Source: Clostridiales bacterium (lineage in GTDB: Bacteria; Bacillota; Clostridia; Christensenellales; Borkfalkiaceae). From it: 64,000 bases of DNA. Shown here piece after piece: positions 53,604-61,453 of the stretch. The number at the start of each line of letters is the position of its first letter. The stretch's first letter is position 1. Both the position numbers and the translations under genes were made by a program. Where the stretch lies: positions 62,001 through 126,000 of the forward strand of contig SVIG01000004.1 of assembly GCA_015071005.1 (NCBI GenBank). Reading direction: 5' to 3'. A model generated the notes under the pieces. That model worked only from the letters and a program-made list of their open reading frames with translations, was not told the DNA's origin and did no database searches.

Positions 53604-54560
53604 ATGAAGAGTGGTATTGCAGTAGCTGGAACGATACTCGTTGACGAAATCAACGAAATTTCCGCATACCCCAATGCAGGGGAGTTGACGAAAATTAAGA
53701 GCATACAAAAATCAGTAGGCGGTTGTGTGCCGAACGTAGCGATTGACCTCAAGCGACTTTGCTCTAATTTGATTGTAAAAGCGGTAGGAAAAGTCGGCAC
53801 GGACGAAAATGGCGAATATGTCAAGGAAGTACTTTCTAAGAATGGTGTAGACATTGACAATATTGCGGTCGGCGTAGACAAGACGAGTTTTACCCAAGTA
53901 ATGAGTGTTACAGGCGGTCAGCGTACTTTCTTTACATATGCAGGTGCAAGTGCGGATTTCGGTGAAAAAGATGTAGATATATCCTCATTGAATATAAAAA
54001 TGCTCCATTTGGGCTATTTCTTATTGCTTGATAAAATCGACAGCAGTGATGGAAAAAAACTCCTTAAAAAGGCTCAGGAAGAAGGAGTGAAAACTTCCAT
54101 CGACCTTGTTAGCGAAAACTCGGATAGATATTCGTTGGTTGTGCCTTGCTTGAAATACGTAGATAATTTAATTATTAACGAAGTAGAAGCTGGGAAAATT
54201 TGTGGAATTGAACCGCGTTTGCAAAATCTACCTGAAATCGCAAAAACATTGAAATATATGGGTGTAAGTGAACGTGTTATCATTCATACCCCCGATTTAG
54301 GGCTTTGCTGTGGCGAGAACGGTATGAGTATGGTACATTCGTACAAGCTTCCCGACGGCTATATTAAAGGTACAACGGGGGCGGGCGATGCCTTTTGTGC
54401 TGGCGCGCTTTTAGGTATTCACGAAGAGTTATCCGATGTGGATATTTTGAATATGGCAACGGTTGCGGCAACGGGCGCATTGAGTACTGCTGACGCAACA
54501 AGTGGGTTGAAACCCTATGAGAAATTGAAAGAAATTTGTAAAGATTTCAAAAGGAAATAA
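53604..54560 (+). CDS. PfkB-family sugar kinase
   Basis: A 318-residue ribokinase/PfkB-type kinase. The N-terminal GIAVAGTILVDEI and SVGGCVPNVAIDLKRL segments bind the sugar. The C-terminal signature GTTGAGDAFCAGALLGI (about 255-271) holds the anion hole and catalytic Asp. ATG 53604 lies one base after the previous stop; the longer frame from 53571 would overlap that gene and is not needed. By context it phosphorylates a ketose for the next enzyme, as tagatose-6-phosphate or fructose-6-phosphate kinases do. KDG kinase is an alternative. Confidence 0.85.
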   Translation: MKSGIAVAGTILVDEINEISAYPNAGELTKIKSIQKSVGGCVPNVAIDLKRLCSNLIVKAVGKVGTDENGEYVKEVLSKNGVDIDNIAVGVDKTSFTQVMSVTGGQRTFFTYAGASADFGEKDVDISSLNIKMLHLGYFLLLDKIDSSDGKKLLKKAQEEGVKTSIDLVSENSDRYSLVVPCLKYVDNLIINEVEAGKICGIEPRLQNLPEIAKTLKYMGVSERVIIHTPDLGLCCGENGMSMVHSYKLPDGYIKGTTGAGDAFCAGALLGIHEELSDVDILNMATVAATGALSTADATSGLKPYEKLKEICKDFKRK

Positions 54561-54563
54561 GAT

Positions 54564-55415
54564 ATGTTAGTAAATTTGAAAGAGATTTTGAAGATTGCGG
54601 AAGAAGATAAGAGTGCTATCGGTATGTTCAACGCCACGGGGTTTGACAGTTTACAGGCGGTAATCGCTGCGGCAGAAGAACTCAATAAACCCGTAATTAT
54701 TGCACATGCAGAAGTACATAACGTGTATAATGACATCTCGATGGTAGGTCCTGCGATGGTGGCGGTAGCGCAAAATGCGAAAGTGCCCGTATGCGTTCAT
54801 CTCGACCATGGTACATCCCTTGATATGGTTTACAAGGCTTTGCGCCTTGGTTTTACGTCTGTTATGATGGATGCTTCGGCTCTCCCTTATGAGGAGAATT
54901 TACGTTTGACGAAGATGATTACAGAGGCTGCGCATTCCATGAACGTGAGTGTGGAAGCAGAGCTTGGCAGACTTGTAACGGGCGAGGCTGGAAGCGGTGA
55001 AGAAATGGTTGGTGCGAAAGCGGAAGATTTCTACACTCGTCCTGACGAAGCGGAAGCATTCTGCAAGGCTACGGGAATTGATGCTTTGGCGATTGCATTC
55101 GGTACGGCACACGGTTTTTATTCAGCTCAACCGAAGCTTGACTTCGACGTTGTAAAGAATTGTGCGAAAGCGACGGGTTTGCCCCTTGTAATGCACGGCG
55201 GTAGCGGTGTAAGCGAAGAAGGGTTCAAAAAGGCAATCGTAAATGGTATCCGTAAGATTAACTACTATTCGTATATGTCGAAAGCAGGCTATATGGCGGC
55301 AAAATCTGCAATTGAGAGCGGCAAGACGAGCTACTTGCACGACGTAGAATACGCAGCGATGCAAGCGATGAAAGAAGACGTTAAAAAGACCATTTCTATA
55401 TTTAGCAATAAATAA
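54564..55415 (+). CDS. Class II ketose-bisphosphate aldolase (KbaY/FbaA type)
   Basis: A 283-residue zinc aldolase that would split a ketose 1,6-bisphosphate into dihydroxyacetone phosphate and an aldehyde. Zinc and substrate residues are visible in VHLDHGTSL (about 78-86), SVEAELGRL, FGTAHGFY and VMHGGSGVS. It begins 3 bases after the PfkB kinase. With the deacetylase, NagB-like protein and kinase it completes a route like that of galactosamine/tagatose breakdown. This is the last gene of the 46-kb array. Confidence 0.88.
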   Translation: MLVNLKEILKIAEEDKSAIGMFNATGFDSLQAVIAAAEELNKPVIIAHAEVHNVYNDISMVGPAMVAVAQNAKVPVCVHLDHGTSLDMVYKALRLGFTSVMMDASALPYEENLRLTKMITEAAHSMNVSVEAELGRLVTGEAGSGEEMVGAKAEDFYTRPDEAEAFCKATGIDALAIAFGTAHGFYSAQPKLDFDVVKNCAKATGLPLVMHGGSGVSEEGFKKAIVNGIRKINYYSYMSKAGYMAAKSAIESGKTSYLHDVEYAAMQAMKEDVKKTISIFSNK

Positions 55416-55438
55416 AGGAGAAAAGGAGATATTAAAAA

Positions 55439-55486
55439 TTGCGGTGGAAGAAAGACCGCGTAGAGCTGCTTGTAAAAAGCAGCAAT
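55439..55486 (+). repeat. 48-bp double-hairpin repeat, copy B
   Basis: Identical to 51609-51656; see that entry for the structure. It lies 24 bases after the aldolase stop, again behind AAGGAG. The sequences before and after the 48 bases are unrelated between copies. From 55487 to 55551 nothing else is seen. Confidence 0.8.
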
Positions 55487-55551
55487 CATCGGCTGATGGG
55501 AATGCAACGAAGTGAATAAAAGAAACACCTATGGAGTAATGTTGAATAAAT

Positions 55552-55734
55552 ATGGATGAAGGGAAATGGCTGTATTGTCCTAAGTGCAATAAAAAGACAA
55601 GAGTAAAAGTATATGAACAGACAAAAATGGAAAATTTCCCTTTGTTTTGTCCGTGGTGTAAAACAGAAACTGTTGTTAATGTTAAAAATTATACGCTTGT
55701 AGTTGTTTTTAATAACCAAAAAGAACAAACGTAA
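55552..55734 (+). CDS. Cysteine-rich KTR-type small zinc-ribbon protein
   Basis: A 60-residue protein with two CxxC pairs, WLYCPKCNKKTRVKVYEQTK and LFCPWCKTETVVNV. This is the layout of the 'cysteine-rich KTR' family, often carried by conjugative elements of Bacillota. It should bind one zinc. Function unknown. The ribosome site (GGAG) is far from the ATG. It sits among accessory genes next to the probable integration junction. Confidence 0.7.
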   Translation: MDEGKWLYCPKCNKKTRVKVYEQTKMENFPLFCPWCKTETVVNVKNYTLVVVFNNQKEQT

Positions 55735-55808
55735 AGGCTAAAAATTATTATAGAATCGTGCTATATATAGCCGTTCATCACGTACATGGTATAGGGATTT
55801 TAATAAAA

Positions 55809-55842
55809 AGCATCTGCGAAGCGAGAGCTTTGCAGATGCTTT
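55809..55842. terminator. Bidirectional-type hairpin before the HTH gene
   Basis: AGCATCTGCGAAGC and GCTTTGCAGATGCT form a long stem around GAGA, followed by TTGCTTT. It stands between two convergent genes (KTR and the HTH protein) and matches the block at 7545-7582. Confidence 0.7.
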
Positions 55843-55848
55843 GCTTTA

Positions 55849-56391
55849 TTATTTAGAATAATATTTTTGCAGCAGGCGTAGATGGACGTCGGATTTACGG
55901 ATAATACGATGTCCGTGACTGACAAAAAATTTGATGAGCCATTCTTTGGTGCTGAGAACCTTTGCTTGCGCCCATAGACATTGTAGCTTCTTTTTGTAAG
56001 TCCATTTTTGAACGGCGGATAAGGCGTAGCCCGTTATCACGGCGACTTCGTCTAAGCGTAGTAGGTCGTTCACGGAATGCCATTCGTTTGCCAACCATTG
56101 CACAAAATCTGCAGGTGGTGGCAAGTGAAATGCAGGCTCAACAGCATGTCGGCTTGAAAAGATACCGCAGGGCAGACATAAGGTTTCTGCCGTTTCTATG
56201 TATTCAAATAAATCTTTGATGTCGATGGAATACTGCCGAGTTTTCTTCCCGTTATTTTTGCACTTGATATAGCCGTTTGCGAGTAGCCAAGACGCTTTTC
56301 GTTTGCTGATATGCAGAATGCAACGGACGTTGTCAAGGGTGAGCTTTTTGGAATATTGCGCTCGCAGGGCTTTCTTTTCTTGCGTTGTCAT
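55849..56391 (-). CDS. Helix-turn-helix protein of unknown function (intact member of a repeated family)
   Basis: A 180-residue protein with an N-terminal HTH-like segment (LTLDNVRCILHISKRKASWL, 17-36), a middle part (YSIDIKDLFEYIETAETLC) and a second predicted HTH (LLRLDEVAVITGYALSAVQK, about 107-126). I do not recognise a named family; two DNA-binding helices suggest an accessory regulator or recombination directionality protein. Its start overlaps the end of the excisionase-like gene (ATGA, 56388-56391). Decayed copies lie at 6488-6588 and 7584-7975, showing that the left and right ends of the accessory region share ancestry. Confidence 0.65.
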   Translation of the reverse strand: MTTQEKKALRAQYSKKLTLDNVRCILHISKRKASWLLANGYIKCKNNGKKTRQYSIDIKDLFEYIETAETLCLPCGIFSSRHAVEPAFHLPPPADFVQWLANEWHSVNDLLRLDEVAVITGYALSAVQKWTYKKKLQCLWAQAKVLSTKEWLIKFFVSHGHRIIRKSDVHLRLLQKYYSK

Positions 56392-56651
56392 TTTGATTGC
56401 CTGCCTTTCCCGATGGAGAAATGTTTGGGGCTTTCGTCGTCGCTGTGGTCGGCAAGATATTCGATAAGGTCAGCCTTGGCAATCAGGTACGAACCGCGGT
56501 AGTTGAACGCACGAAGTTCTTGTTTCTTGATAAGCTCGTAGATGCCGTTTTTACCGATGGGAGCGAAACGGCTTGCTTTTATGGGAGTTAAAATTTCGGG
56601 GCAGTTTTTGAACATGCGTTCAAGCTCTTGAATCTTTTCTTCTTTGGTCAT
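56388..56651 (-). CDS. Excisionase-like (HTH_17) protein near the integration junction
   Basis: An 87-residue DNA-binding protein with an excisionase-type winged helix (EILTPIKASRFAPIGKNGIY, then ELIKKQELRAFNYRGSYLIA, about 19-60) and a basic tail. I choose ATG (complement of 56649-56651), preceded by AAGGAAG; a TTG at 56672 would add seven residues. It overlaps the next gene by 4 nt. It faces away from a tRNA-half/attachment site about 300 bases away, where such genes are usually found. No integrase gene is adjacent, so it may be the leftover of an element or may serve the integrase at the far left. Confidence 0.7.
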   Translation of the reverse strand: MTKEEKIQELERMFKNCPEILTPIKASRFAPIGKNGIYELIKKQELRAFNYRGSYLIAKADLIEYLADHSDDESPKHFSIGKGRQSK

Positions 56652-56746
56652 TTTTTTATCTTCCTTATTCAAAATTTGCCGATGACGATACGGAAGAATT
56701 GAGAAAATTTATTGTTTTTTAAAAGTGGTTTTTTCTTTCTTATTTC

Positions 56747-56776
56747 TTGACAAGTAAATAGGCTATGTGATATAAT
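56747..56776 (+). promoter_or_regulatory. Consensus sigma-70 promoter next to the junction
   Basis: A perfect TTGACA (56747-56752) and perfect TATAAT (56771-56776) with an 18-base spacer read rightward toward the tRNA half and metK. A GAGGAG follows, with only a few-codon frame (ATGAGGAGTAAATAA). The region 56652-57076 holds no other gene. Confidence 0.7.
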
Positions 56777-56821
56777 GAAAAAAAAATAATGAGGAGTAAA
56801 TAAGGATAGAGGAAAGGCTCC

Positions 56822-56854
56822 TTTTTCTCGCATTTTTCTCGCATTTTTCTCGCA
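56822..56854 (+). repeat. Three tandem 11-bp direct repeats (TTTTTCTCGCA)
   Basis: Three exact head-to-tail copies at 56822-56832, 56833-56843 and 56844-56854. Two further related inverted-type copies (TGCAAAAAA) follow at about 56859-56879. Short tandem repeats 70-130 bases from a tRNA-type core are typical integrase arm-binding or excisionase-binding sites. Confidence 0.75.
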
Positions 56855-56949
56855 AAAATGCAAAAAACGTGCAAAAAAGGGCGATTTTTGGGGTAAAAAC
56901 CCACACGATTAGTGAGTGTTAGGGACGAAACGGGAAATGCTGTCAATTT

Positions 56950-57005
56950 CTTGAAAACCGTTTGGGTGAAAGCCCACGGGGGTTCGAATCCCTCTTCCTG
57001 CGCCA
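56950..57005 (+). other. 3' half of tRNA-Ser(UGA): probable attachment-site core
   Basis: The sequence contains an anticodon loop CTTGAAA (UGA anticodon), a long variable arm (TGGG...CCCA), a T-arm GGGGG-TTCGAAT-CCCTC, an acceptor 3' strand TTCCTGC, discriminator G and encoded CCA. The matching 5' half (acceptor GCAGGAA, D-arm, anticodon 5' stem) is absent upstream. The break falls in the anticodon loop, where many tyrosine integrases cross over. It therefore marks the edge of an element integrated into a serine tRNA gene, with metK as the chromosomal neighbour. Confidence 0.75.
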
Positions 57006-57076
57006 ATGGGGGAAGTGGAAATTTTGCGATTTTCACTTCCCCAAAACAAGTATTCCTTAAAAGAGGATTTTTTTAC

Positions 57077-58240
57077 ATGAAAAAGTTTTTTACAAGCGAA
57101 AGCGTCACGGAAGGGCATCCCGATAAGGTGTGTGATAACATTTCCGACGGTATCCTTGACGCGATTTTAGCGCAAGACCCGATGGCTCGTGCGGCGATCG
57201 AGTGTGCCGCGGCGTTCGATACGCTCTTGATTATGGGCGAAGTCACGACGACGGCAGAAGTGGACTATGAAGCAAAAGCAAGAGAAATTATCAAAGAAAT
57301 CGGCTACGTCGAAGGTACGTTCTCTTACGATAAATGCAAGATTATTACGGCGATTCATCAGCAGTCGCCCGATATCGCGATGGGCGTAAACGCGTCCTTG
57401 GAAAAGAAAACGTCGGGCGGCGACGAAGCCGATCAGCTCGGCGCAGGCGACCAAGGTATGATGTTCGGCTATGCGTGCAGAGAAACGAAAGAATTGATGC
57501 CGCTCACCCTTTCTTTATCCCACCGCTTGGCAAAGCGTTTGACGGACGTGAGAAAGAGCGGACTTTTGCCCTATCTTCGTCCCGACGGTAAAACGCAGGT
57601 GACCGTGGAATACGTGGACGGCGTGGCGAAACGCGTGGATACGGTGGTTGTTTCCACTCAACACGACGCGGTGGTTTCCCAAGAACAGATCCGCGCGGAT
57701 ATGAAGAAATACGTCATTGACGAAATCGTACCTGCGGAGCTTATGGACGAAAATACGAAGATTTACGTCAATCCGACGGGTAGATTTGAAATCGGCGGTC
57801 CGGAAGGGGACAGCGGTTTGACGGGCAGAAAGATTATCGTCGATACGTACGGCGGTAGATGCGCACACGGCGGCGGCGCATTCTCGGGTAAAGACCCTAC
57901 GAAAGTGGATAGAAGCGCGGCGTATTACAGCCGTTATATCGCGAAAAACTTGGTCGCGGCAGGCTTGGCGGATGAAGTGGAAATCCAAGTCGCTTATGCA
58001 ATCGGCGTAGCAAAACCCGTTTCTGTATTCGTAAATTCTCACGGTACGGGCAAGGTGGACGATGAAACGCTCGTGGAAATCGTGAAGAAGGAATTTGACC
58101 TTCGTCCCTATGCGATTATCCGTGAATTGAAGCTCCGCAACCCCGTTTTCAAAAAGACGGCGGCGTACGGACACTTCGGTTATAAAGGGTTCTCTTGGGA
58201 ACAAACGGACAAAGTGGAAGCACTCAAAAAATATTTATAA
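57077..58240 (+). CDS. metK: S-adenosylmethionine synthetase
   Basis: A 387-residue MetK that makes S-adenosylmethionine from ATP and methionine. Landmarks are [20 protein letters not shown] at the N-terminus, [12 protein letters not shown] (about 113-124) and [20 protein letters not shown] (about 240-259). ATG 57077, with AAGAGGA upstream, gives the normal start; a longer in-frame extension reads through the tRNA remnant and is spurious. Ordinary core gene; codon use is more GC-rich than in the accessory region. Confidence 0.97.
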   Translation: MKKFFTSESVTEGHPDKVCDNISDGILDAILAQDPMARAAIECAAAFDTLLIMGEVTTTAEVDYEAKAREIIKEIGYVEGTFSYDKCKIITAIHQQSPDIAMGVNASLEKKTSGGDEADQLGAGDQGMMFGYACRETKELMPLTLSLSHRLAKRLTDVRKSGLLPYLRPDGKTQVTVEYVDGVAKRVDTVVVSTQHDAVVSQEQIRADMKKYVIDEIVPAELMDENTKIYVNPTGRFEIGGPEGDSGLTGRKIIVDTYGGRCAHGGGAFSGKDPTKVDRSAAYYSRYIAKNLVAAGLADEVEIQVAYAIGVAKPVSVFVNSHGTGKVDDETLVEIVKKEFDLRPYAIIRELKLRNPVFKKTAAYGHFGYKGFSWEQTDKVEALKKYL

Positions 58241-58245
58241 AATGA

Positions 58246-58280
58246 AAGGGCGAGCCGTTTTTGCGGCTCGCCCTTAAAAA
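58246..58280. terminator. Hairpin after metK
   Basis: AAGGGCGAGCCG (58246-58257) pairs perfectly with CGGCTCGCCCTT (58264-58275) around TTTTTG. It lacks a T-run on the plus strand but is placed six bases after the metK stop, so it probably ends the transcript. Confidence 0.6.
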
Positions 58281-58314
58281 ACGGAAAATGCAATAGATTT
58301 ATGGAATTTTGCTA

Positions 58315-58343
58315 TTGCAATTGATAGGTATGTATGATATAAT
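58315..58343 (+). promoter_or_regulatory. Promoter of the phosphatase lipoprotein gene
   Basis: TTGCAA (58315-58320), a 17-base spacer and TATAAT (58338-58343) lie about 48 bases before ATG 58391. Confidence 0.55.
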
Positions 58344-58390
58344 CTAATCAAGAATCGAAAAATGGTTCGAGTTAATATAGGGGCTAAATT

Positions 58391-60319
58391 ATGAAAAAGA
58401 AATTGCTCGCGTTGTGTTGTTTGCTGTTGACGTTTAGTTGTGCGGCGGCGTGCGGCGGAAAGTCAAATACGGACGTGTCTAATAGCGGCGCTGTTAGCGA
58501 AGAGGGAACGGAAGAATTGGGTTCGCTTACGATTACAAGCGGAAAAGGGGAAGTATTCCCATATATCGATAAAGCGAAAGAATATTTGCAAGCTGGAGCA
58601 GGTGTAAACGTTGCTGATTATGCAATTTCCAATGACAATCAAGCGCAAGCAATTTTGCTTGCTTGGACTTGTGATGCGGAGAACGTGGAGAGCTATACCC
58701 TGCGCTACGGCGTAAAAGGTGCGCCTGAATTGGAAAAAACGGAAATCAACGTCGGTAAATCCAGACGGTATAAATTATACAATCTTTATAAAGGCACGGA
58801 ATACGAATGGACGGTGACGGCGAATTTGTCGAGCGGAAAGAAAATTTCCGCGAGCGAGAGCTTTACGACGACGTCGCTCGGTCCGCGCGTAATGGATATC
58901 GACGGAATTTATAATACGCGCGATTTGGGTGGTTATCAAACGTCTTCGGGCAAGATTACCAAGCAAGGCTTGCTCTATCGGGGCGGTGCGCTTACGCCTT
59001 ATATTTCGAATGGTAGGGTGATTTACCCGTCCGAGCTGACGGAAGAAGGCAAAATTTATATGTCGGAAACGTTGGGGATTAAAACGGACTTGGATTTGCG
59101 CGGTTATGGTGAAGAATCGGGGAATTTACAAGAGAGCCCGATTCCGAATGCAGAGCTTGTTTATATTATGACGGGCGGTTATGGCGGCGCGTTTGATTTG
59201 AAAGAGAATTTTCGTAAGGTCTTTTCTTTGATGGCGGATAAGAGCAATTATCCTATGTATTTCCATTGCACGGGCGGTGCGGATAGAACGGGTACGGTGG
59301 CGTTTTTGGTGAATGCTTTGCTCGGTGTGAGCGAAGTGGATTTGATTCACGATTATGAATTTACTACCTTCTCGATTTACGGGCAGCGCAATACCCAACA
59401 AGGGGAATATTCGGGATATTTCCAAGATTTTATCACGAGATTGAAGAGCTTTGACGGGGACACGCTTGCCGAAAAAACGGAAAATTATATGCTTTCTATC
59501 GGCGTGACGGAAACGGAAATTTATAATATTCGTGCAATTATGTTAGGGGAAGAAACTCGATTTAACGTAGCGGTTTCGGATACCTACAATGCTTATGAGA
59601 ACGGGGATTTGGTGCTCACGCTATCCAATTTAGAGAAAGACGTGGCGGTAAAAGAAATTCTATTTGGTGAGGACTACAAGCCTGCGTTTTCGGTGCAGGA
59701 AAATGTTGTTTCCATTTCTTCGGAATTATTGAAAACGCTTCCAAACGGCGAAATAAGCGGTAAAATTATTTTGCAGGACGGTCGCGAGAAAATCTTTTCC
59801 TTTGTTTGTAATAACGTGGAAATTTTGAACGTGAACGCATACCTTCCCCTTGCAAATGGCGAATTAACGTTGACAGCGTCAAATGCTAACGTGGTGGGAG
59901 ATACGCCGGTTGGGTATGGAAAAACAGTTAAAATGCAAATTAAAACGGACGTTCCGTCTGGTGCAAACGGCGGTTGGTGGATAGCGATCGGGAGCTATGC
60001 AATACATTTAAGAGCAGGTAGCGCGCGAATGTGGACGACTGTGAATGGGGAAACGTTCACCGAACTTTCCCCTCGCGCAGAGATTATGATGGATATTTCC
60101 GTGTTCCAAACAGGAGCGACGGTATATTATAGCGTGGAGATTATTGACGGTGCGACGGCGCGTGCAACGTTGACGGTAGTGGACGCGTTGGGTGCAAAGC
60201 AAACGATTTCTTATAATTTTGATAGAATAGCGGCGGAAATCGCAAGTGAAAACGCCTCTCTTGCGTTGGCGGTACGTTCGGATGGACAAATCACGAGTTT
60301 GATTGTAAAAAATTCGTAA
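58391..60319 (+). CDS. Tyrosine-phosphatase-domain lipoprotein
   Basis: A 642-residue lipoprotein (lipobox CAAAC, Cys21). Residues about 75-160 look like a fibronectin-III-type domain (LLAWTCDAENVESYTLRYGV; ending SESFTTTSLG). Residues about 170-395 form a Y_phosphatase3-type domain starting GIYNTRDLGGYQTSSGK. Its catalytic P-loop is HCTGGADRTG, giving Cys293 and Arg299 of the CX5R motif. The C-terminal ~230 residues are beta-rich with a jelly-roll look. Exported tyrosine-phosphatase-like proteins of this type are widespread in Bacillota, and some hydrolyse inositol phosphates or phospholipids. The substrate here is unknown. Own promoter and terminator. Confidence 0.82.
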   Translation: MKKKLLALCCLLLTFSCAAACGGKSNTDVSNSGAVSEEGTEELGSLTITSGKGEVFPYIDKAKEYLQAGAGVNVADYAISNDNQAQAILLAWTCDAENVESYTLRYGVKGAPELEKTEINVGKSRRYKLYNLYKGTEYEWTVTANLSSGKKISASESFTTTSLGPRVMDIDGIYNTRDLGGYQTSSGKITKQGLLYRGGALTPYISNGRVIYPSELTEEGKIYMSETLGIKTDLDLRGYGEESGNLQESPIPNAELVYIMTGGYGGAFDLKENFRKVFSLMADKSNYPMYFHCTGGADRTGTVAFLVNALLGVSEVDLIHDYEFTTFSIYGQRNTQQGEYSGYFQDFITRLKSFDGDTLAEKTENYMLSIGVTETEIYNIRAIMLGEETRFNVAVSDTYNAYENGDLVLTLSNLEKDVAVKEILFGEDYKPAFSVQENVVSISSELLKTLPNGEISGKIILQDGREKIFSFVCNNVEILNVNAYLPLANGELTLTASNANVVGDTPVGYGKTVKMQIKTDVPSGANGGWWIAIGSYAIHLRAGSARMWTTVNGETFTELSPRAEIMMDISVFQTGATVYYSVEIIDGATARATLTVVDALGAKQTISYNFDRIAAEIASENASLALAVRSDGQITSLIVKNS

Positions 60320-60361
60320 AACTACAAAATGCAGTAGGCAGGTACGCGTTGAAATAAAAAA

Positions 60362-60398
60362 TAAGCGGCGAAGCAACTTCTTGCTTCGCCGCTTTTCT
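60362..60398. terminator. Bidirectional terminator between convergent genes
   Basis: AAGCGGCGAAGCAA (60363-60376) and TTGCTTCGCCGCTT (60381-60394) form a perfect 14-bp stem. T-runs on both strands (TTTTC to the right, TTATTTTTTATT to the left) serve the phosphatase gene and asnA. Confidence 0.85.
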
Positions 60399-60415
60399 AT
60401 GCGAAAATATGCGTT

Positions 60416-61423
60416 TTAGAGTAAAATAATGCCGTTTTCCTTGCAGACGCGTTTGGTTTCGTCGTCCCAAAGGGAAACCTGTACTTCCCCGATATGCGCT
60501 TTGCCCAAAAGGAGCATGGAAAGTCGGGATTGACCGATACCGCCGCCCATTGTCAAGGGAAGCTCGCCGTTTAAGAGGGATTTGTGGAAGGGGAGCTCGC
60601 GGCGCTCGTTTGCGTTCGCTTTCGTGAGCTGTTCGTCCAAAGATTTTTCGTCGACGCGGATACCCATAGACGAGATTTCCATCGCGCAGCCTAAAACGTC
60701 GTCCCAGAAAAGGATATCGCCGTTGAGCGACCAATCGTCGTAGTCGGGAGCACGGGAATCGTGCGGTTTGCCCGAACGGAGCTTGTCGCCGATTTGCATA
60801 ATAAACGCCGTTTTGTGTTCTTTCAAGTAGGCGTTTTCCCGTTCTTTGGACGAGAGGGTGGGGTAGAGATCTTCTAATTCTTGCGCTGTGATAAAGCTTA
60901 CCGTGCGGCAAAGCTCTACGTCGATTTGGGGATAGCGGCATTTCAAGAAATCGAGCGTGTCGCAAATCGCGCCCACAATCCCTTGCACGACCTTTTTCAA
61001 ATAGTCGAGATTGCGCGTGTCGCGCGTGATGATTTTTTCCCAATCCCATTGATCGGTATAGACGGAGTGGAGATTATCCATTTCTTCGTCGCGGCGGATT
61101 GCGTTCATGTCCGTATACAAGCCTTCGCCTGCGGAAAAACCGTAGACGGCAAGCGCCATACGTTTCCACTTTGCGAGCGAGTGCACGACCACGGCGTCCT
61201 TGCCCGTTTCTTTCAAGTCAAACTTCACCGCGCGTTCCACACCGCTTAAATCGTCGTTCAAGCCCGTAGTGGGATCGACGAACAAAGGAGCGGAAACACG
61301 TTTCAAATTGAGCGCCAAGCAGAGTCTTTCTTCGAAAGTCCGTTTCAAAAGCCCGATCGCCGTTTGGGTATCGTATAAATTCAAAGCCGTTTTATAATCT
61401 TTGGGAATGATTACTTTGCTCAT
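60416..61423 (-). CDS. asnA: Aspartate-ammonia ligase (asparagine synthetase A)
   Basis: A 335-residue AsnA that forms asparagine from aspartate, ammonia and ATP; the fold is related to class II tRNA synthetases. Landmarks are LKRVSAPLFVDPTTGLNDDL (about 33-52), GLYTDMNAIRRDEEMDNLHS and the C-terminal GGGIGQSRLSMLLLGKAHIG. ATG (complement of 61421-61423) has GAGGAGC upstream; a longer frame from 61513 is not supported. Ordinary core gene. Confidence 0.96.
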   Translation of the reverse strand: MSKVIIPKDYKTALNLYDTQTAIGLLKRTFEERLCLALNLKRVSAPLFVDPTTGLNDDLSGVERAVKFDLKETGKDAVVVHSLAKWKRMALAVYGFSAGEGLYTDMNAIRRDEEMDNLHSVYTDQWDWEKIITRDTRNLDYLKKVVQGIVGAICDTLDFLKCRYPQIDVELCRTVSFITAQELEDLYPTLSSKERENAYLKEHKTAFIMQIGDKLRSGKPHDSRAPDYDDWSLNGDILFWDDVLGCAMEISSMGIRVDEKSLDEQLTKANANERRELPFHKSLLNGELPLTMGGGIGQSRLSMLLLGKAHIGEVQVSLWDDETKRVCKENGIILL

Positions 61424-61453
61424 AACGCTTTGCTCCTCGTAGGTATTTTGGAT

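Noticed and set aside
56890-57005. A complete serine tRNA gene
   Set aside because: The 3' half folds well, but no GCAGGAA acceptor strand, D-arm or 5' anticodon stem is found upstream.
56912-57076. N-terminal extension of metK by 55 codons
   Set aside because: It would translate through the tRNA-Ser remnant; the MetK family starts at 57077 with a ribosome site.
60291-61049. 252-codon open frame on the minus strand
   Set aside because: It overlaps asnA in another frame and is Arg-rich with no motif; unlike the nested frame at 995-1462 it has no ribosome site.
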